Assembly (NCBI RefSeq): GCF_022829405.1
Contig: NZ_JAKSXW010000078.1
Coordinates: forward strand, 83,719-147,718
Source: Methylobacterium sp. J-076
GTDB taxonomy: Bacteria; Pseudomonadota; Alphaproteobacteria; Rhizobiales; Beijerinckiaceae
DNA: 64,000 nt
Reading direction: 5' to 3'
Below the pieces are notes generated by a model. The model saw only the letters and a program-made list of their open reading frames with translations, had not been told where the DNA came from and did no database searches. The translations under genes were made by a program, and so were the position numbers. Shown here piece by piece: positions 11,590-19,155 of the stretch. The first letter of the stretch is position 1; each line of letters begins with the position of its first letter.

Positions 11590-12918
11590 CTACTTCTCGC
11601 GGAACGCCCGGCGCGCCTGATCGGTGAGGGGCTTCGTCAGGTAGGACAGGACGGTCCGGTCGGCGGTGCGGATGAAGGCCTCCACCGGCATGCCGGGCAT
11701 CAGCTTGGCCCCGTCGAGGCGGCCGAGCTCGTCCTTCGTCACCCCGAGGCGGACGAGGTAGTAGAAGCTCCCGGTGCGCTTGTCCTCGCTCACGTCGGCG
11801 GCGATCCGGGTGACCCGCCCGTTGAGTTCGGGCGTGGTGCGCTGGTCGAAGCTCGGGAAGCGCAGGCCCGCGGCCTGGCCGGTCTGGAGCCGGTCGATGT
11901 CCTGGGGCGCGACCCGGACCTCGACCACCAGGGAATCGGCCGTGGGGACGATCAGCATGATCGGCTCCCCCGGCGCGATCACCCCGCCGCGGGTATGCAC
12001 GGCCAGTTCGTGCACGTAGCCGGTCTGCGGCGAGCGGATGTCGATGCGCTGGAGCTGGTCGAGGGCGGTGATCTTCTGCTCCGTGAGCGTGGCGGCCTTG
12101 GCGCGGTTCTCCGCCAGCTCCTTGGCGACGTCGCTGCGCAGGTTCTGCTCCAGCTGGATGATCTGCAGTTCGGTCTCGGAGACCTTTCCCTTGGTCTGGG
12201 CGATGGTCGCCACGAGGACGCCGCGCTCGCCCTTCAGCCGGGCGATGTCGCGCTCCAGGCTGGTGAGCCGGTTCAGCTGGATGAGGTTCTTCTTCCACAG
12301 GCCCTCGACGCTCTCGAACTCGCGCCCGATGATGGTCGCCTCCTGCTCCTTGGCGACCGTCTGCTCGTCGAGGCCCTTGATCTCCTCCTTGAGCTGGCCG
12401 ATCCGCTCGCGCAGCTGCGCCTTCTGGCCCTCGCGGGCGTCCCGGCGGAAACGGAACAGCTTGCGCTCGCCATCGACGATGCGGGCGACCTCGGCCCCCG
12501 CCCCGGCCAGCTCGCCGGGGAAGGCGACGTCGCGCAGGCCGTCGCGCTCGGCCTCCAGCCGGGCGTTGCGGGCGGCGATCTCCCACAGGCTCTTGCTGAC
12601 GCTGTCGTAGGTGGCCCGGGCCGTGGTGCCGTCGAGCCGGATCAGGAGATCGCCGGCCTTCACCCGCGCGCCCTCCTCCACCGCCAGCTCGGCCACCACG
12701 CCCCCGGTCGGGTGCTGCACCTTCTTGATGTTGCTCTCCACGACCAGGGACCCGGTCGCGATGATCGCGCCGGAGAGCTCCGTGGCGGCGGTCCAGGCGC
12801 CCACGCCCGTGGCCACGGCGATGACGGCGGCCACCCCGGCGATGTGGCGACGGAGGGAGCGGCGGGTGCCGGCGGAGGGGTCCGCCTGCGGCCGGGTGGG
12901 GGTGTCGGGCGTGGTCAT
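11590..12918 (-). CDS. Type I secretion periplasmic adaptor, HlyD family
   Basis: 442 residues. A short cytoplasmic N-terminus leads into one membrane anchor (about 26-48), a biotinyl-lipoyl half (VQHPTGGVVAELAVEEGARV), a long coiled-coil hairpin rich in Glu/Lys/Arg (about 125-280), the second lipoyl half and a beta-barrel/C-terminal domain. The family bridges an inner-membrane ABC exporter to an outer-membrane TolC channel. It overlaps the ABC gene by 4 nt (ATGA), so the two are translated together. No TolC gene is in the window, so the outer-membrane channel must be encoded elsewhere. It is the last gene of the minus-strand secretion operon. Confidence 0.93.
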   Translation of the reverse strand: MTTPDTPTRPQADPSAGTRRSLRRHIAGVAAVIAVATGVGAWTAATELSGAIIATGSLVVESNIKKVQHPTGGVVAELAVEEGARVKAGDLLIRLDGTTARATYDSVSKSLWEIAARNARLEAERDGLRDVAFPGELAGAGAEVARIVDGERKLFRFRRDAREGQKAQLRERIGQLKEEIKGLDEQTVAKEQEATIIGREFESVEGLWKKNLIQLNRLTSLERDIARLKGERGVLVATIAQTKGKVSETELQIIQLEQNLRSDVAKELAENRAKAATLTEQKITALDQLQRIDIRSPQTGYVHELAVHTRGGVIAPGEPIMLIVPTADSLVVEVRVAPQDIDRLQTGQAAGLRFPSFDQRTTPELNGRVTRIAADVSEDKRTGSFYYLVRLGVTKDELGRLDGAKLMPGMPVEAFIRTADRTVLSYLTKPLTDQARRAFREK

Positions 12919-14639
12919 GCGACCCTCGTCGGTGCCTGTCGGGTGAGTTCGCTCAAGCGGGCCAGGACGTCGTCGCGGGGGCCGTGGAGCTGCACCCGCC
13001 CGTCGCCGAGGACGAGGATGCGGTCCACCGCCGTCAGCGCGCTCGGCCGGTGCGCGATCACCACCGCGATGCCGCCCCGGTCGCGCACCGCCTTCACGGC
13101 GGCCGACAGGGCCCGGTCGCCCTCGACGTCGAGGTTCGAGTTCGGCTCGTCGAGGACCACGAGGAAGGGGTCGCCGTAGAGGGCCCGCGCCAGGGCGATC
13201 CGCTGCCGCTGGCCGCCGGACAGGCCGAGGCCGCCGGCCCCGACCCGGGCGTCGTACCCGCCGGGCAGGCGCAGCACGACCTCGTGGACCCCCGCCGCCT
13301 TGGCGGCCGAGAGCAGCGCCTCGGGATCGGGCTCGGCCTCGAACCGGGTGATGTTCTGCGCGATGGTGCCGTCGAACATCTCGATGTCCTGCGGCAGGTA
13401 GCCGATGGCGCGGCCCAGGGCATCGGGATCCCACTGGTCGATGGCCGCGCCGTCGAAGCGGATCACCCCGCGGCACGGGCGCGCGAGGCCGACCAGGGCG
13501 CGGGCGAAGGTCGACTTGCCGGAGCCGCTCGGGCCGATGACGCCCAGGGCGCTGCCGGGGGCGAGGGCGACGTTGACGTCGTGCAGGACCAGCGTGTCCG
13601 TGCCGGGCACGGCCACCGACAGGGCGGTCACGCGCACGCTCTCCCGGGGCGCCGGAAGCGGCGTCAGGGCGGCCGGCTCCGCGGGCGGGAGGAAGGCGAC
13701 GAGGCGCGTCCAGGCCTGCCGGGAGGCCGAGAACGACTTCCAGTTGGCGATGGCCAGATCGACCGGGGCCAGGGCGCGGGCCGAGAGGATCGTCGCGGCC
13801 AGCATCACCCCCGCCGTCGCCTCCTCGCGGACCACGAGATAGGCGCCGAGGCCGAGGATGCCCGATTGCAGCACCGTCCGCATCAGGCGCGCCGCCGCGC
13901 CGAAGCCGATGGCGAGGTCGTTGCCGGTGGTGGCGACATCGAGGCTCCGGCGCGCCCGGTCCTGCCACAGGGCGGCCACCCGCGTCCGCATGCCGAGGGC
14001 GGAGAGGAGCGGCGCGGTCCGGTGCGCCATGTCCACGAAGGCCCGGCGCTCGCCGGCCGCGCGCACGCCCTCGCGGGTCGAGGCGGCCGTGGCCCAGTCG
14101 GTGACCGCGGTCAGCAGGCACAGGACCAGGGCGCCGGCGGCGATGGCCCCCCCGAGCCACGGGTGGAACAGGAAGCACACCGCGATGTAGAGGGGCACCC
14201 AGGGCAGGTCGAAGAAGACGGTGAAGGCCATGCTCGCCAGGAAGCCCCGCACGGTCTCGAGGTCGCGCAGGGCCTGGGGGCCGTCGTCGGCGCGGGGCGC
14301 CTCCGATCCCCGCACCAGCATCGTGCGGAAGATCCGTGCGCCCAGGCGCTCATCGACGAGGCGCCCGAACCGCCCGAGGATCCGGGCGCGGAAGACCTCC
14401 AGGGTGCTCTGGACCAGGAACAGCATCAGCGCGATGCCGGCGAGCCCCACCAGCGTCGCGACGCTCCGGCTCGGCAGCACCCGGTCGTAGACCTGCAGCA
14501 TGAAGATCGGCGCCGTCAGCATCAGCAGGTTGATGAGGCCGCTGACCAGCATCACGGTGCCGAGGGCGCCCCGGCCGGCCCAGGCCGCCCCCCGGAATTC
14601 CCGGCGTTTCGCACTCCGCAGCACGCGCTCGTCGGTCAC
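12915..14639 (-). CDS. Type I secretion ABC transporter (PrtD-type permease/ATPase)
   Basis: 574 residues: a membrane domain (helices within about 25-300) followed by an ATPase domain. The Walker A motif is GPSGSGKST (369-377), the signature LSGGQRQR (472-479) and the Walker B FLVVLDEPN (491-499), followed by an H-loop IAHRPSA. There is no N-terminal C39 peptidase or peptidase-like domain, which fits the PrtD class that exports RTX-type or other C-terminal-signal substrates without a leader peptide. The gene sits 84 bp downstream of the repeat-protein gene and overlaps the adaptor gene by 4 nt. The pairing with the upstream repeat protein as cargo is inferred from this order. Confidence 0.93.
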   Translation of the reverse strand: MTDERVLRSAKRREFRGAAWAGRGALGTVMLVSGLINLLMLTAPIFMLQVYDRVLPSRSVATLVGLAGIALMLFLVQSTLEVFRARILGRFGRLVDERLGARIFRTMLVRGSEAPRADDGPQALRDLETVRGFLASMAFTVFFDLPWVPLYIAVCFLFHPWLGGAIAAGALVLCLLTAVTDWATAASTREGVRAAGERRAFVDMAHRTAPLLSALGMRTRVAALWQDRARRSLDVATTGNDLAIGFGAAARLMRTVLQSGILGLGAYLVVREEATAGVMLAATILSARALAPVDLAIANWKSFSASRQAWTRLVAFLPPAEPAALTPLPAPRESVRVTALSVAVPGTDTLVLHDVNVALAPGSALGVIGPSGSGKSTFARALVGLARPCRGVIRFDGAAIDQWDPDALGRAIGYLPQDIEMFDGTIAQNITRFEAEPDPEALLSAAKAAGVHEVVLRLPGGYDARVGAGGLGLSGGQRQRIALARALYGDPFLVVLDEPNSNLDVEGDRALSAAVKAVRDRGGIAVVIAHRPSALTAVDRILVLGDGRVQLHGPRDDVLARLSELTRQAPTRVA

Positions 14640-14688
14640 GGGACGGTTCTCCGGCTTCCAGGGTCGGCGGGGGGAAGGGCACGTCGGA

Positions 14689-14717
14689 GGCCCCCGCCAC
14701 GCTGGGTGGCGGGGGCC
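14689..14717 (-). terminator. Strong hairpin between secreted protein gene and exporter genes
   Basis: A perfect 12-bp stem (14689-14700 with 14706-14717) and a 5-nt loop, starting 7 bp after the stop of the repeat-protein gene and about 50 bp before the exporter start. There is no U-run. Its place matches the attenuator found between toxin and transporter genes in other type I secretion operons, where it lets the cargo be expressed more than the exporter. Confidence 0.6.
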
Positions 14718-14723
14718 GGGGCG

Positions 14724-16718
14724 TCAGAGGCCGAGGAGGTGGATCCCGGTCGTCGCGCTGTGCGGCGTCGGGTCGGTGTGGGTCGCGGCCGCGTGCCCGC
14801 CGAGGTCGAGGGAGGCGAGGCCGAGGTCCGCGACGAGGTCGTGCGAGGCACCGACCTCGGCCGGGGTGGCCGTGGTCGCCGCGGTGATGTCGTGGAGCTG
14901 GCCCACGAGGGAATCGGCCGCGTGGCCGGTCTGCGGGAAGGCGATGCCGTCCCCCGACAGCAGGGCGGTGTGGAGCAGGCCCGGCTGGTCGGCCGGCGCG
15001 GCCACCGCGCTCACCTGGACGGCATGGGGCGCGTCCGAGCCCGGCGTCAGCACCGCCACGTCCGCGGCCGGCGTCGCGGTCGTGGGGCCGGCCCCGATAT
15101 CGACCAGGGGATGGGTGCCGGCCGCATCGCCGCCTCCCAACCCCCCCGTCAGCGTGCCCAGGAGGGAGCCGACGGCGTCCGCCGGGGCGCCGGACCCGGC
15201 ATGGCTCAGGGCCCCCGTGACGGAGCCCACCACCCCGCCCGCGGCGTCCAGCCCGTGTCCGGCATCCGAGACCGCCTGGCCGATCGCCGCCGGCGCGTCG
15301 CCGCCCGCGATGGCACCGGGCAGGTTCGCCGCATCGGTCAGCAGGTTGCTGGTCTGGCCGAGCTCGCCCAGGCCGAGGGTGTTGCCGAGGCCGATCACCG
15401 AATGGACCGGGTCGTTCAGGACGGGCACGTCGTGGCCGACCTGCTCGAGGTTCGCATGGACGCCGTCGATCAGCGAGTTGACCGCGTCGGCCGCCGGCTG
15501 GAGCGGGGCGCCCTGACCCAGCAGGGTGCCCACCCCGCCCAGGCCGCCGAGGGGCGACTCCCCGCCTCCGCCGAGCCCGCCGACGATCCCGGTCACGCCC
15601 CCGAGGAGGCCCCCGGTCGCCGTGGCGACCGGCCCCGCATCCCCCAGGATCGGCGACAGGGCGGACAGGCCCTCACCGCCGAGAAGGTGGCCGGGCAGGG
15701 CCGCGGTGTCCGTCAGCAGGTTGCCGCCCTCGCCGAGGTGCCCGAGGCCGACCGTCTCGCCGAGATTGGTCAGGCCGTGGATCGCGTCGTTCAGGGGCGA
15801 GACCTCGTGGCCGATCGTCTCCAGGGTGGTGTGGAGGTCGAGGATCGCGGTGTTGGCCAGGGTGGTGACCGGCCCGAGCGTCCCGGTCGGCGAGAGCAGG
15901 CCGCCGCCGTCCGCCGCCCCGGTGAGCGAGCCCACCAGCGTGTCGACCGAACCGAGGACGTGGCCGAGATCGGCCAGGGCCGGGCTCGCGGAGGCGAGGC
16001 CGCCGCCGTTCAGGAGGGAGCCGGGAAGGGTGGACACGTCGCTGAGGAGGTTGCCCGCCTCGCCGAGATGCCCGAGGCCGACCGTCTCGCCGAGGCCGGT
16101 CACCGCATGGATCGGGGCGTTGAGGACCGGGATCTGATGGCCGGCATCCTCCAGCGTCGCGTGCGTGTTGAGCACGGCCTGGTTCAGGATCCCCGTGGCG
16201 GGCGCGAGCACGCTGCCGGATCCCACGAGGCCGTTCCCGGCCTCGGGCGCCGCCGTGACCGACCCCGCCAGGGCATTGGCGGCGTCGGCGACGCCCCCGG
16301 CATCGCTCAGGACCGGGGCGAGCGTTCCGGGGTCGGTCGGGTTGGCGGCGACGCCGCCGAGATCGGTGAGGAGGTGGCCGCCCTCGCCGAGATGGCCGAG
16401 GCCGACGGTCTCACCGAGGGTCGTGAGGCCGTGGAGCGGACCGTTCAAGGGCGCGACCTGATGGCCGGCATCCTCGAGCTGCGCATGGGTCTCCAGGACA
16501 ATCTGGTTGGCGGTCCCGGCCACGGCGTCCGGCAGCGCCGGGGCGGTGGCGTCGCCGGAGGCGGCCCCGGTGGCGCCCTCCACGAGGGAGGCGATCGGGC
16601 CGAGGCTGCCGAGCTGGCCGGTGGAAAGGGCGGTCGAGGTCAGGAACGCCCCGGGCCCGGCGAGCCATTCGAGGGAACGGGAAGAGGAGCCGAGAAAGGA
16701 CAGGGGTGATGCGGACAT
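14724..16718 (-). CDS. Large repeat protein, probable type I secretion substrate
   Basis: 664 residues, not recognised as any named family. It contains four copies of a unit of about 49 residues starting at N71, N179, N289 and N414, each with the pattern H-x3-LE-x3-GH...LN...H...LG-T-GLG-LG...LL-D, joined by Gly/Leu/Ala-rich linkers. The composition is extreme: no Lys, Cys or Tyr, a single Arg (R14), one Trp, and many Gly, Leu, Ala, Asp and His. It has no N-terminal signal peptide and no RTX GGxGxDxxx nonapeptides. The C-terminus ends in a short hydrophobic stretch (IHLLGL). The ATG at 16718 has a clean GGAGG ribosome site. It is first in the operon with an ABC exporter and HlyD adaptor, so secretion by that machine is inferred. 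Function could be surface or extracellular scaffolding, or metal binding through the conserved histidines. Confidence 0.75.
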   Translation of the reverse strand: MSASPLSFLGSSSRSLEWLAGPGAFLTSTALSTGQLGSLGPIASLVEGATGAASGDATAPALPDAVAGTANQIVLETHAQLEDAGHQVAPLNGPLHGLTTLGETVGLGHLGEGGHLLTDLGGVAANPTDPGTLAPVLSDAGGVADAANALAGSVTAAPEAGNGLVGSGSVLAPATGILNQAVLNTHATLEDAGHQIPVLNAPIHAVTGLGETVGLGHLGEAGNLLSDVSTLPGSLLNGGGLASASPALADLGHVLGSVDTLVGSLTGAADGGGLLSPTGTLGPVTTLANTAILDLHTTLETIGHEVSPLNDAIHGLTNLGETVGLGHLGEGGNLLTDTAALPGHLLGGEGLSALSPILGDAGPVATATGGLLGGVTGIVGGLGGGGESPLGGLGGVGTLLGQGAPLQPAADAVNSLIDGVHANLEQVGHDVPVLNDPVHSVIGLGNTLGLGELGQTSNLLTDAANLPGAIAGGDAPAAIGQAVSDAGHGLDAAGGVVGSVTGALSHAGSGAPADAVGSLLGTLTGGLGGGDAAGTHPLVDIGAGPTTATPAADVAVLTPGSDAPHAVQVSAVAAPADQPGLLHTALLSGDGIAFPQTGHAADSLVGQLHDITAATTATPAEVGASHDLVADLGLASLDLGGHAAATHTDPTPHSATTGIHLLGL
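15333..16508 (-). repeat. Four in-frame coding repeats of the secreted protein
   Basis: The units code for residues 71-119 (16362-16508), 179-227 (16038-16184), 289-337 (15708-15854) and 414-462 (15333-15479). Spacing is 108, 110 and 125 residues. Units 1-3 share LGETVGLGHLGE exactly. Unit 4 is the most diverged, reading LGNTLGLGELGQ. Histidines at unit positions 8, 16 and 26 are kept in all four; the one at 39 is Glu in unit 4. Confidence 0.9.
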
Positions 16719-17102
16719 GGATACCTCCAGGTTCGATCAGCAACCCATCATTCAATCCACGGTTGCGTTCCGCCCCCTCCGCGGCGTCCAGCATCGTTAG
16801 CGTTCGATCAATGGTTCCCGTCGACTCGCTGTATAAATTTGAGGATTGCGACCGCATCGACATGTCAATCCGCCCGTCGATCGGAATGGGAATGCCCCGT
16901 TCGGTGGCCGATGATGCGCCGCAATACGGCGTGACGGTGGCGAATGTGGAAACACGGGTCCGCTGGTCTGCGGAGTAAGGCACGGTCCTCTTCGTTTCCA
17001 GAGGCGGCGCGAATTTGTATTCATTAACCTCGCAGCGAACGGAAGCGAACTCGCTCACAAGTTGCAGGTTGGTGGGGCGCTCACGTCAGATCGGTGATGA
17101 CC
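16719..17102. other. AT-richer control region of the secretion operon
   Basis: A 384-bp gap between divergent genes, clearly less GC-rich than its flanks, especially 16800-16870 and 17000-17060. It must contain the promoter for the repeat-protein gene. An 8-bp direct repeat TTCGATCA occurs at 16732-16739 and 16803-16810, and a TATAAA-like stretch is at 16832-16837. No full consensus promoter or large palindrome was found. Confidence 0.45.
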
Positions 17103-17321
17103 ATGCCGCATTCGATCTTCATCAGGGAACGCAAGGGCGACACGGTGCGCCCGCCGGAGCTGGTGGCCTACGATATCGACAGTGTGACCTTGGCCAACCG
17201 CTTGGTCCGCCGCATCGCCAAGTCCTGCAGTGTCAACGGCTTCGATTGCGCGACGGGACGGCGGTGGTTCCGCTTCAAGAACACGGTCTTCGACATCTAT
17301 CGCCTGAAGACCGACCTGTAG
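17103..17321 (+). CDS. Small basic hypothetical protein
   Basis: 72 residues, rich in Arg and Lys, without a signal peptide or membrane segment. Not recognised. In-frame alternative starts are GTG 17094 and ATG 17097. The codon choice and lack of low-complexity sequence make it look real, and the 12-bp hairpin just past its stop supports a transcription unit ending here. It lies divergent from the secreted repeat protein, so it could share its regulation. A DNA- or RNA-binding role would fit the charge but is only a guess. Confidence 0.5.
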   Translation: MPHSIFIRERKGDTVRPPELVAYDIDSVTLANRLVRRIAKSCSVNGFDCATGRRWFRFKNTVFDIYRLKTDL

Positions 17322-17346
17322 GCCGCTTCGGCCCCCCCAAAGGGTG

Positions 17347-17378
17347 GGCCCGCCTCCCGACGAGGGGGGAGGCGGGCC
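17347..17378. terminator. Bidirectional hairpin between convergent small genes
   Basis: GGCCCGCCTCCC (17347-17358) pairs perfectly with GGGAGGCGGGCC (17367-17378) across an 8-nt loop. It lies between the stop of the 72-residue plus-strand gene and the stop of the 65-residue minus-strand gene, so it can end both transcripts. No U-run. Confidence 0.6.
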
Positions 17379-17419
17379 GGGCCGGGCCGGCATGGACCGG
17401 CCCCATCGGGTCGGTCCGC

Positions 17420-17617
17420 CTACTCGGTGGCGTCCGCGTCGTCTCCGTCGAGGATCACTTCGAGATCCCCGACGAGGGCGTCCAGCTGATCGGCGGTGCC
17501 CTTGAGCTTGAACGTGGTGCCGTCCTCGGCTTCGACGGCGATCTCGATATGATCGCCGACCTTGGCGGCCATGGCCTGCTTCACGGTGTAGGTCGTCACG
17601 TCAGCCTTGTTGGCCAT
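17420..17617 (-). CDS. Small acidic hypothetical protein
   Basis: 65 residues, acidic, Val/Asp/Glu-rich, with no Cys and no signal peptide. It is preceded by a strong GAGGAGA ribosome site 6 nt before the ATG at 17617, so translation is likely. The alternating hydrophobic pattern in the middle suggests a small beta-sheet domain, and the tail is very acidic (DGDDADATE). I do not recognise a family. Confidence 0.6.
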   Translation of the reverse strand: MANKADVTTYTVKQAMAAKVGDHIEIAVEAEDGTTFKLKGTADQLDALVGDLEVILDGDDADATE

Positions 17618-17815
17618 GCCTGTCTCCTCGATTGGCCCCCGGCAACGCGGGCCGCCTCCCTTCGGCCGTGCGACAGAACCCCGCGATCACGGCCCCTGCC
17701 CCGGGAGGCCGGCACCGGCGCACGCCCCGGGGCATCACCGCCGGGGGGCGGGGGCCCGGCGGCCAGGGTCGACCCATCGCGGGGGTGCGGGACGAGGGCG
17801 GCGGCCGTTTACCGC

Positions 17816-18802
17816 CTACGGGTGGTCGCCCGGCACGGTCATCTCGAAGTGCAGGCCCTCGCCGTCAATGACCCGCTCGAATCGGCCGCCGAGGCTCCGC
17901 TCGATGGTCTGGCGGAGCAGGCGCGAGCCGAAGCCGGTGCCGTCGGCCTTCGGCGGGGCCTGGTGGGCGGAGGTCTCGTCCCAGGTCAGCGTCAGGACGG
18001 GGCCCGCCATCCCGCCGCGGAGGGTGAGGGTGCCGCCGCCCGACAGGGCGCCGTACTTGGCCGAGTTGGTCGCCAGCTCGTGGAAGATCATCGCGTAGTC
18101 GTTGACCTTGCCGGGGGCCACGACCGCCTCCTCCGTGATGGCGACGTGGACGTCGGCGCCGTCGCGGTACGGCGCCAGGATGCGCTCGGCGAGGTGCTGG
18201 AGGGGAACGCTGCTCTGATCGTGCCGCCGGGACCGGGTGGCCAGGGTGGTCGCCTCATGCAGGACCGAGAACCGCCGGGACAGGTCCTCGGCGAAGTTCG
18301 GGGCGGAGGTCGCCTCCCTGGCGACGATGGCGGTGAGCGCCCGTGCGACGGTGAACATGTTCGAGACCCGGTGCGCCAGCTCGGCGGTCAGGAGCTTCTC
18401 GGCCTCCTCCGCCCGCTTGCGCTCGGTGACGTCGAGGAAGATGGCGTGCAGCCATTCCCCGACCCGGCCGGCATCCCCGCCGACGCCGCGCGCCGAGATC
18501 CACCGCGTCCCCGCCCCCTCGCCGATGCGGAAGTCGAAGCTGTAGGCATGCGGGTCCGTCGCGCTGGCCATCCAGTCGCCGATCATGGCGTCCCGGTCCT
18601 CGCCGTTCACGCGGCTGAACAGGTCGTCGATGCCCACGACGGCTTCGTCCGTGCCCCAGAACTCCCGGCAGAGCGAATCGAGCCGGGCGAGGCGGCGCTC
18701 CGGAGCCCAGGCCCACAGGCCGACCCCGCCCCGGTGAATCGTGGCGCTGAAGTTGTCGAGCGTCCACGCCCCTTCGCCGGCCGTCGCATCCCCCTCGGTC
18801 AT
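17816..18802 (-). CDS. PAS-HWE family sensor histidine kinase
   Basis: 328 residues, soluble. A PAS domain (about 20-130) ends in the usual DVTERKRAEE linker. It is followed by the HWE/HisKA_2 dimerisation motif ELAHRVSNMF with phospho-accepting H144, and an ATPase domain with N-box FHELATNSAKYGAL and a GFGSRLL glycine box. Alphaproteobacterial kinases of this class often feed the general stress response or light responses. The longer upstream frame was rejected: a good promoter (CTGAAA, 17 bp, TATAAT) places the transcript start downstream of the two upstream Met codons, and the ATG at 18802 has a GGGA ribosome site. No partner response regulator is adjacent. Confidence 0.9.
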   Translation of the reverse strand: MTEGDATAGEGAWTLDNFSATIHRGGVGLWAWAPERRLARLDSLCREFWGTDEAVVGIDDLFSRVNGEDRDAMIGDWMASATDPHAYSFDFRIGEGAGTRWISARGVGGDAGRVGEWLHAIFLDVTERKRAEEAEKLLTAELAHRVSNMFTVARALTAIVAREATSAPNFAEDLSRRFSVLHEATTLATRSRRHDQSSVPLQHLAERILAPYRDGADVHVAITEEAVVAPGKVNDYAMIFHELATNSAKYGALSGGGTLTLRGGMAGPVLTLTWDETSAHQAPPKADGTGFGSRLLRQTIERSLGGRFERVIDGEGLHFEMTVPGDHP

Positions 18803-18833
18803 GGATGTCCCAGATTCCTGATCGGTCATCGGC

Positions 18834-18862
18834 ATTATAGAAGCTGAGGCGGCGGCTTTCAG
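18834..18862 (-). promoter_or_regulatory. Sigma-70-type promoter for the HWE kinase
   Basis: Reading on the minus strand: -35 CTGAAA (18857-18862), 17-bp spacer, -10 TATAAT (18834-18839, perfect consensus). The predicted start point is near 18827, about 25 nt ahead of the ATG at 18802. Confidence 0.65.
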
Positions 18863-19155
18863 CCCCCCGGCCGGTGCGCGCTGCATCGCGCCGCGCCGTG
18901 CTCGACGCCGGTTCAGGCGCCGCGAGCCTGGAAGTCGCTAGAAAGGCGCCGCGCGCGGGGGGCGCTACTTCTTGTCATCTTGCCAGCGGCCCCCGCCCAC
19001 CCAGTTCCTCCGGGGCGCCTCGCCGGAGCGGTGCGCCCGAGGACCGCCGCCTTCATGTCATCCCGGCCCCTGTCATCCCGGCTCCAAGTCAGTGTGCGAA
19101 CGGCCGCGCGGCGCTTCCGGTGGGACGATGCCGCGGGCCTTCGTCTCCTGCAGGG
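18863..19155. other. Divergent gap with a 12-bp direct repeat
   Basis: This is the rest of a 353-bp gap between the HWE kinase and the AraC gene. TGTCATCCCGGC is repeated at 19056-19067 and 19071-19082, a period of 15 bp. It lies 75-100 bp ahead of the AraC start and could be an activator site. TCATCCCGG strings are, however, also common in interspersed repeats of this group of bacteria. Nothing else is evident. Confidence 0.4.

Noticed and set aside
15333..16508. CRISPR-like regular spacing of repeats
   Set aside because: The repeats are coding, diverged at the DNA level and in frame, with spacers of different lengths. There are no cas genes.
12984..16709. A 1,241-codon open frame on the plus strand across the secretion operon
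   Set aside because: It runs antisense to three well-supported genes, is Arg/Gly/Ala-rich with no domain, and has no ribosome site. It is a by-product of high GC codon bias.
14724..16718. RTX-type calcium-binding toxin or adhesin
   Set aside because: No GGxGxDxxx nonapeptides are present. The repeats are longer, His-containing and of a different pattern.
18867..19155. Upstream extension of the AraC protein from 18,874
   Set aside because: The added 94 residues are Arg/Pro/Ala-rich and not related to the family. A good start with purine-rich leader exists at 19,156.
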